Assembly: GCA_002437435.1 (NCBI GenBank)
Contig: DJPV01000058.1
Span: 1,390 to 10,350, forward strand
Direction of reading: 5' to 3'
DNA length: 8,961 bases
Source of the DNA: Lachnospiraceae bacterium UBA6403
Lineage (GTDB): Bacteria; Bacillota; Clostridia; Lachnospirales; Lachnospiraceae
In this document: positions 5,382 to 8,961 of the stretch, in pieces
Numbering within the stretch: position 1 is the stretch's first letter
Layout of the letters: every line of letters starts with the position of its first letter
Notes under the pieces: generated by a model
What the model was told of the DNA's origin: nothing
The model's database searches: none
The model's input: only the letters and a program-made list of their open reading frames with translations
Program-made: the position numbers and the translations under genes

Positions 5382-5396
5382 ATTATAATTTATAAT
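5382..5396. promoter_or_regulatory. 15-bp palindrome covering both divergent -10 regions
   Basis: ATTATAATTTATAAT is a perfect dyad (7+1+7) centred on 5389. It contains the regulator's -10 (minus) and a TATAAT at 5391-5396 that can serve as -10 for the MATE gene (plus). No good -35 lies upstream of the latter, so MATE transcription may need an activator. It is a possible site for the Crp/Fnr-like protein, although AT-rich -10 pairs can be symmetric by chance. Confidence 0.4.
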
Positions 5397-5410
5397 AGAA
5401 TAATTATCAA
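5382..5410 (-). promoter_or_regulatory. Sigma-A-type promoter of the Crp/Fnr-like regulator
   Basis: On the minus strand TTGATA (plus 5405-5410) and TATAAT (plus 5382-5387) are 17 bases apart. Transcription would start near 5375, leaving about 34 bases before the ATG at 5341. This arrangement is what excludes the ATG at 5383 as the start. Confidence 0.75.
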
Positions 5411-5430
5411 GAGATTTTAAGGAGGAATAT

Positions 5431-6768
5431 ATGACTGTATTTGAAGAAAAAAGCATTGGAAAGGCAATTCTACGTTTAGGATTTCCGGCAATGCTTGCAC
5501 AACTTGCAACCCTAATATACAACACCGCTGATACCTATTTTGTGTCGCTGACAAAAGATCCGAATCAGATTGCAGCAGTGACACTCAGCACACCGATTCT
5601 TCTGATTATCATGTCCATTGCCTGCATCTTTGGCATGGGAGGAAGCAGCGTGATTGCCCGTCTGTTAGGAGAAGATAAGAAGGCGGATAGCTGTCTGTGT
5701 TTTCAATTTGCAACATGGGCGATCCTGGCGTTTGGTGTGCTGGTTGCATGTCTCGGAATAATCTGCATTTCCCCCATTGCATATGCTATCGGTACTAATG
5801 CGAGTAACTATACTTACACCTGTGATTACCTACTCTATATTTTTCTGGGTGCACCGTTTATTATGCTTTCAAGCGGATACGCCCACCTGTTTCGCTCGGT
5901 AGCCCTTATCCGTGAAGCCACAATAGGTGTTATTATTGGCAATGTCTTGAATATCATATTGGATTGGGTGTTCATTGTTCCCTTGGGGATGGGTACTGCG
6001 GGTGCAGCATTAGCTACATCTTTAGGCTATGTTGTATCTACGGGATATTATCTTTGGTGTATCATTTCTCAAAAACGTAAAGGAAATGGCATCGTCTCTA
6101 TTTCATTTAAAGGCTTTTCAAGAAGCAAAAAAATTGCCGGAAGTGTTGTAAAAATCGGTATCCCTGGTGCGTTGATCACAGTATTACTCAGCGTGTCCAA
6201 CATCGTCCTGAACAGCCATGTAGCTCACTACGGCTCCGATGCTGTCGCCTGCTACGGCATTGCTTACAAACTCTCTTTGTTCGCTGTCTTGCTTTCGGTC
6301 GGATTTGCTCAGGGCATCGCCCCTCTGTTTGGTTTCTGTTATGGATCAAAGCAAACAAAGCGTCTCCGTAAAGCCGTCTTTATTAGTGCTTTTTTTGATA
6401 TTTTATTGGGCATTTTCTTTATGGTAGTGTTTGCTCTGTTTGCCCACATTCTGACTGCTTTCTTTTTGGATGATTCGAGCCTTATTACTCAGTCTGCATC
6501 CTTTCTGAGAGTAATTGGTTTGTCTGCTCCTATGATTGGCATAATCAATATTGTGACTTCCTATTTTCAGGCATTAGGAAAAGCATTGAACTCCATGATT
6601 ATCACTCTGCTCCGAAATGTGATTCTTTTCATACCAAGTGTAATGCTGATGGATACATTGTGGAATCTGCCAGGAGTAATTGCAACACAGCCAGTAGTTG
6701 AATGTATCGTCATGTTCGTAAGCATCATCTTATACCTTTTGAACCAGAAGCGAGAAATCGTTTCATAA
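5431..6768 (+). CDS. MATE-family multidrug efflux transporter
   Basis: 445 residues with AAGGAGG (5419-5425) 5 bases ahead of the ATG. It is a polytopic inner-membrane protein whose hydrophobic stretches fit 12 helices in two homologous halves. MATE landmarks include I-G-K-A-I-L-R-L-G-F-P-A-M near residue 10, I-Y-N-T-A-D-T-Y-F-V (29-38) and G-M-G-G-S-S-V-I-A-R-L-L-G (68-80), which matches the usual start of a MATE first half. The second half opens with V-K-I-G-I-P-G-A and carries S-V-G-F-A-Q-G-I-A-P-L-F-G-F-C-Y-G. Members expel cationic drugs or metabolites using Na+ or H+ gradients; the substrate here cannot be told. Length is normal and the frame is intact. It is monocistronic, closed by a terminator 2 bases after its stop and divergent from the Crp/Fnr-like regulator. 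Confidence 0.93.
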   Translation: MTVFEEKSIGKAILRLGFPAMLAQLATLIYNTADTYFVSLTKDPNQIAAVTLSTPILLIIMSIACIFGMGGSSVIARLLGEDKKADSCLCFQFATWAILAFGVLVACLGIICISPIAYAIGTNASNYTYTCDYLLYIFLGAPFIMLSSGYAHLFRSVALIREATIGVIIGNVLNIILDWVFIVPLGMGTAGAALATSLGYVVSTGYYLWCIISQKRKGNGIVSISFKGFSRSKKIAGSVVKIGIPGALITVLLSVSNIVLNSHVAHYGSDAVACYGIAYKLSLFAVLLSVGFAQGIAPLFGFCYGSKQTKRLRKAVFISAFFDILLGIFFMVVFALFAHILTAFFLDDSSLITQSASFLRVIGLSAPMIGIINIVTSYFQALGKALNSMIITLLRNVILFIPSVMLMDTLWNLPGVIATQPVVECIVMFVSIILYLLNQKREIVS

Positions 6769-6770
6769 TC

Positions 6771-6810
6771 ATGCCGCAGATACTTCAATTTGGAGTACCT
6801 GCGGCATTTT
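6771..6810 (+). terminator. Terminator after the MATE gene
   Basis: ATGCCGCAG (6771-6779) pairs with CTGCGGCAT (6799-6807). The stem continues inside as TACTTC/GGAGTA with one G-U pair, and is followed by TTT. It begins 2 bases after the MATE stop codon. Confidence 0.85.
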
Positions 6811-6845
6811 ATGTGTACGAATTAAAAGAAAAAATTCCGATTTTA

Positions 6846-7211
6846 TCAATCACAATCAACATATAAAAAATGCTCTCCACAATATAAGCACCTAAAAAGA
6901 TATCCTTGTATTCCACCTTCATTATACATACATTCTTTTATATCAAACCCATTCAAATTCTGATCATAGTTCTTTTCAATTTCACCATCTATCCCCATAT
7001 CAACCAATTCTTTCCATCCAACGTATCCAACAAAAGCACAATAGTCATCACAATGTGCAATCCAATATTCTTGCTGCCAACCACAATATCCCGGTGCCCG
7101 GTGAATCAATTCATCTAATTTGTCAGGATTAGAAACACGATCTGTACTTTCCGAATCCTGAAATTCTCCATCAAATTTTGAAGCAGCCATTCCGTTTGCA
7201 ATGCAATTTGG
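6846..7211 (-). pseudogene. CbrC/UPF0167-family protein, N-terminal part missing
   Basis: The minus-strand frame reads P-N-C-I-A-N-G-M-A-A-S-K-F-D-G-E-F-Q-D-S and continues D-E-L-I-H-R-A-P-G-Y-C-G-W-Q-Q-E-Y-W, A-H-C-D-D-Y-C-A-F-V-G-Y-V-G-W, ending G-Y-L-F-R-C-L-Y-C-G and Y-V-D-C-D. This is the C-terminal two thirds of the CbrC (UPF0167) family, whose members have about 190 residues and cysteine pairs suggesting metal binding. E. coli CbrC has been linked to colicin E2 tolerance. Homology continues upstream of the ATG at 7190 to a TGA at 7214-7212, so that ATG is internal and about the first third of the gene is missing. There is no ribosome binding site before the ATG. Probably not expressed as a functional protein. 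Confidence 0.8.
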
Positions 7212-7317
7212 TCATAAACATTGCCGGTAAAATGTGCGGTTAGAAACAACGGACTAAATTGTTTGTATTTTTATATTTCTTATTTTAGTTCCGAATATTA
7301 AACCTTGGAAAACGATA

Positions 7318-7404
7318 TTGGTAAGACGAAGCCTGGATACCGTATTATACCTGATTGTTGCACTTGTGATAGCAGGTCTTGTGGTGCTGGTTGGAAAAGT
7401 CTGA
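7318..7404 (+). pseudogene. Membrane-segment remnant of an unrecognised protein
   Basis: The frame reads L-V-R-R-S-L-D-T-V-L-Y-L and then I-V-A-L-V-I-A-G-L-V-V-L-V-G-K-V to TGA at 7402-7404. It is open upstream to about 7257 (P-N-I-K-P-W-K-T before it). It is a single strongly hydrophobic helix preceded by basic residues, the C-terminal anchor pattern of a small membrane protein. No ATG or GTG starts it; a TTG at 7318 has no convincing ribosome binding site. A terminator follows 19 bases later, suggesting a real gene once ended here. Family not recognised. Confidence 0.35.
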
Positions 7405-7422
7405 TTTTATGTTATAAATCAT

Positions 7423-7464
7423 GCCTTTTGAGAAAGGTGAAAATCTTTTCTCAGAGGGCTTTTT
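7423..7464 (+). terminator. Rho-independent terminator ahead of the fic leader
   Basis: Left arm GCCTTTTGAGAAAG (7423-7436) pairs with right arm CTTTTCTCAGAGGGC (7445-7459), with two G-U pairs, then TTTTT (7460-7464). It has nearly the same core as the hairpin at 3710-3752, so the two are probably copies of one terminator family. Confidence 0.85.
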
Positions 7465-7675
7465 CTGTGTTGTATATTTGTTTGTGAAATGGGAAAAATG
7501 AAGCTGATAATGATGGCTGGTTGCTGATCATAGCATGTTTTCAGTCAGAGAGAAATATGTTAATAAGATAGTAATTTGTACTGGAAGTATGATAAAATAA
7601 AAAGTAAATGGAAAGGTATGAGATACTAGGAATAAGAACAGTTTCCTATATAAACTATGAAGTGAGGTAGCGGAT

Positions 7676-8812
7676 ATGGAAAAAGATCCATTTAGAGAAT
7701 ATTTGAAAGAGTCTGAACCAGATAAAGCCTATAAAGGTTATGCTTGGAGCACGGCAATCGGACTTCAGGCGGTGGACGGACTCAAACCATCTAAATATTT
7801 GATTGATACTGCTATTCAGAATATTGAAGGCAAAATCACTATGAAAGAAGCACAGAGCCTCATTGATAGTTACTATGAGGAAAGACCGGTGCATTTGTCA
7901 GATGATGAGCGTACCGAAGAAGCAGATAAGGTTTCTTCCCGTATCGCAGAAATTCTATCGGAAGCAGCATTTTCATTTTTTCCAAATGAATATATCTCTA
8001 TCCACCGCAAATTATTTCAGGGTATTTATAAACACGCTGGAAAAATTAGAGATTATAATATCACGAAGAAAGAATGGGTGCTTGATGGGGCAACCGTTAT
8101 GTACGGAAGTGTTTCTGAACTGAGAGCAACGCTTGAATATGATTTTTTGCAGGAGAAAGATTTTAGCTACAAAGGTCTTTCCATGGACGAGATTATTCAT
8201 CATCTTGCAGTATTTATTTCAGGGTTATGGAAAATCCATATCTTCGGAGAAGGTAATACGAGAACAACGGCAGTTTTTTTTATCAAATACCTAAGATCAC
8301 TTGGATTCTCTGCAACCAATGATATTTTTGCTGAAAATGCATGGTATTTCAGAAATGCACTTGTCCGTGCAAACTATACGAACCTGCAAAAAGGTATTCA
8401 CGAAACAACAGAATATCTGGAAGCGTTTCTCCGAAATCTGCTTTTAAATGAGAAAAATGAGCTTCATAATCGAAATATTCATATAAATGGACTTTTGAAT
8501 GAGGAAAAAGTGGACATTGAGGATGCAAAAGTGGATATTGAGAATAAAAAAGTGGACATTCAAGACCGGAAAGTGGACATTGAAAGCATACTTTCTGCAA
8601 AAGGCAGCAATTTCTCGGTAAAAACGACGGTTCATATCCATAGACTCTTTGATAAGTTTGGCTTTGATGGAGTATTTGGAAGAAGTGCAGTTATGGAATG
8701 TCTTGAGCTGAAAGGTTCGGGTACTTCTAAATTTCTTGCAAATCTGGTACAGGCAGATATCATTGAACCGGTATCCGGTTATGGAAAAGGAAAATATAAA
8801 TTCAAGAAGTAA
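7676..8812 (+). CDS. Fic-family protein (AMPylase-like) with VbhA-like N-terminal domain
   Basis: 378 residues; ATG 7 bases after TGAGGT (7663-7668). Residues about 20-70 (W-S-T-A-I-G-L-Q-A-V-D-G-L-K-P, then N-I-E-G-K-I-T) match the VbhA-type antitoxin domain fused to Fic proteins. Residues 85-255 are the Fic fold. The active-site loop H-I-F-G-E-G-N-T-R (188-196) fits H-x-F-x-[DE]-G-N-x-R, with catalytic His 188, Glu 192 for Mg and Arg 196 for the nucleotide. Fic enzymes usually transfer AMP from ATP to target proteins; the target here is unknown. Residues 278-305 are four K-V-D-I heptads, followed by a winged-helix-like C-terminus (about 315-378, F-G-R-S-A-V-M-E-C-L then Y-G-K-G-K-Y-K-F). 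The frame is intact. No partner gene is adjacent, consistent with a self-inhibited single-gene toxin or regulator. Confidence 0.9.
   Translation: MEKDPFREYLKESEPDKAYKGYAWSTAIGLQAVDGLKPSKYLIDTAIQNIEGKITMKEAQSLIDSYYEERPVHLSDDERTEEADKVSSRIAEILSEAAFSFFPNEYISIHRKLFQGIYKHAGKIRDYNITKKEWVLDGATVMYGSVSELRATLEYDFLQEKDFSYKGLSMDEIIHHLAVFISGLWKIHIFGEGNTRTTAVFFIKYLRSLGFSATNDIFAENAWYFRNALVRANYTNLQKGIHETTEYLEAFLRNLLLNEKNELHNRNIHINGLLNEEKVDIEDAKVDIENKKVDIQDRKVDIESILSAKGSNFSVKTTVHIHRLFDKFGFDGVFGRSAVMECLELKGSGTSKFLANLVQADIIEPVSGYGKGKYKFKK
8507..8590 (+). repeat. Four 21-bp tandem repeats inside fic
   Basis: Units start at 8507, 8528, 8549 and 8570. Each begins AAAGTGGA[CT]ATT and encodes K-V-D-I plus three variable residues (E-D-A, E-N-K, Q-D-R, E-S-I). 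The heptad spacing suggests a rigid helix or coiled-coil linker between the Fic domain and the C-terminal winged helix. Confidence 0.85.
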
Positions 8813-8848
8813 TTAAAAGTTAAAAAGAAATAAATAGCATTAAAAGAT

Positions 8849-8920
8849 AAAGAGGTGTTAGCAGGTATGCTATGTGTCCAGACCTATGGTTACATATCGT
8901 ATTTACTAACACCTCTTTTT
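8849..8920. terminator. Long-loop hairpin terminator after fic, probably bidirectional
   Basis: AAAGAGGTGTTAG (8849-8861) pairs perfectly over 13 bp with CTAACACCTCTTT (8906-8918), followed by more T. On the opposite strand the stem is followed by a T-rich run as well. The 44-base loop has smaller pairings of its own (AGGT/ACCT at 8863-8866 and 8882-8885, or alternatively TATGT/ACATA at 8871-8875 and 8892-8896). The unusual loop size leaves open that it is a small repeat element doing a terminator's job. Confidence 0.7.
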
Positions 8921-8961
8921 CTAAAAACCATAATGCGAATAAAATTTTAAAAATATTCGCA

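Larger units (their letters stand above)
7212..7675. other. 464-bp stretch between CbrC remnant and fic: short remnants and a terminator only
   Basis: It contains the membrane-peptide remnant (to 7404), the terminator at 7423-7464 and about 200 bases of AT-rich leader to the Fic gene. I found no promoter with a good -35 and -10 at 16-18 bases in the Fic leader, although TATGAT (7588-7593) could be a -10. The Fic ribosome binding site TGAGGT is at 7663-7668. Confidence 0.45.

Noticed and set aside
5325..5525. Minus-strand frame across the regulator/MATE spacer
   Set aside because: It overlaps two well-supported genes and both promoters and has no recognisable protein pattern.
7305..7487. Plus-strand 60-residue cysteine-rich frame
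   Set aside because: It crosses a strong terminator. The neighbouring frame gives a coherent hydrophobic helix instead.
8507..8590. Possible CRISPR-like array
   Set aside because: The repeats are contiguous 21-bp in-frame units without spacers, inside a good coding frame.
8349..8641. Minus-strand frames with repeated C-P-L or N-V-H-F motifs
   Set aside because: They are the reverse-strand shadow of the 21-bp repeats inside the fic gene and have no ribosome binding site.
1..8961. tRNA or rRNA genes, origin of replication
   Set aside because: No tRNA cloverleaf or T-loop consensus, rRNA-like sequence, DnaA-box cluster or iteron array was noticed on either strand by eye.

Overview
The window is low-GC DNA with strong AAGGAGG-type ribosome binding sites, sigma-A-like promoters and many stem-plus-T-run terminators. 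Several protein families are ones I associate with gut Clostridia (Lachnospiraceae and relatives): an AAA ATPase with a DUF4143-type tail, DUF6462-like and DUF6061 small proteins, a DUF4379-type zinc-ribbon protein and a VbhA-like Fic protein. No ribosomal RNA, tRNA or housekeeping operon is visible. The species assignment is inference.

The left third (1-2950) looks like the decayed end of an integrative mobile element. It holds the C-terminus of an AAA ATPase cut by the window edge, an unrecognised protein gene broken by a frameshift (406-908), a scrap of an AbiEii-type toxin (about 936-1007), and the tail of a small DUF6462/excisionase-like protein (1048-1221). A promoter at 1240-1268 then leads into a 58-residue ribbon-helix-helix protein (1298-1474) and a Tn916-type tyrosine integrase (1526-2551). 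The integrase has lost its catalytic His-x-x-Arg and Tyr because the 5' end of an IS110-family insertion sequence, on the opposite strand, replaces its 3' end (about 2490-2940). The non-coding leader of that IS110 fragment carries a 12-bp perfect inverted repeat enclosing smaller hairpins, in the place where IS110 elements encode their bridge RNA.

The middle (2950-4710) carries an intact class I SAM-dependent methyltransferase (3007-3660) preceded by a 12-bp perfect hairpin and followed by a strong terminator. Next come a broken zinc-ribbon gene joined to an out-of-frame XRE helix-turn-helix remnant (3827-4071), and, facing them, a small DUF6061 protein (4156-4395). About 310 bases rich in inverted repeats follow, with no gene seen.

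The right half has one clear functional module: a Crp/Fnr-like regulator on the minus strand (4709-5341) divergent from a MATE multidrug transporter (5431-6768). They share a 90-bp control region in which a 15-bp palindrome covers the -10 boxes. The likely arrangement is a local regulator controlling the pump. After the MATE terminator lie a truncated CbrC/UPF0167 gene (minus strand), a short membrane-protein remnant, and an intact Fic protein (7676-8812) with an N-terminal VbhA-like inhibitory domain, a 4 x 21-bp in-frame tandem repeat, and a C-terminal winged-helix-like region.

Overall this is an accessory scrapyard. Intact cargo (methyltransferase, regulator plus MATE pump, Fic) sits among at least seven gene fragments, as expected where mobile elements have repeatedly inserted and been deleted.
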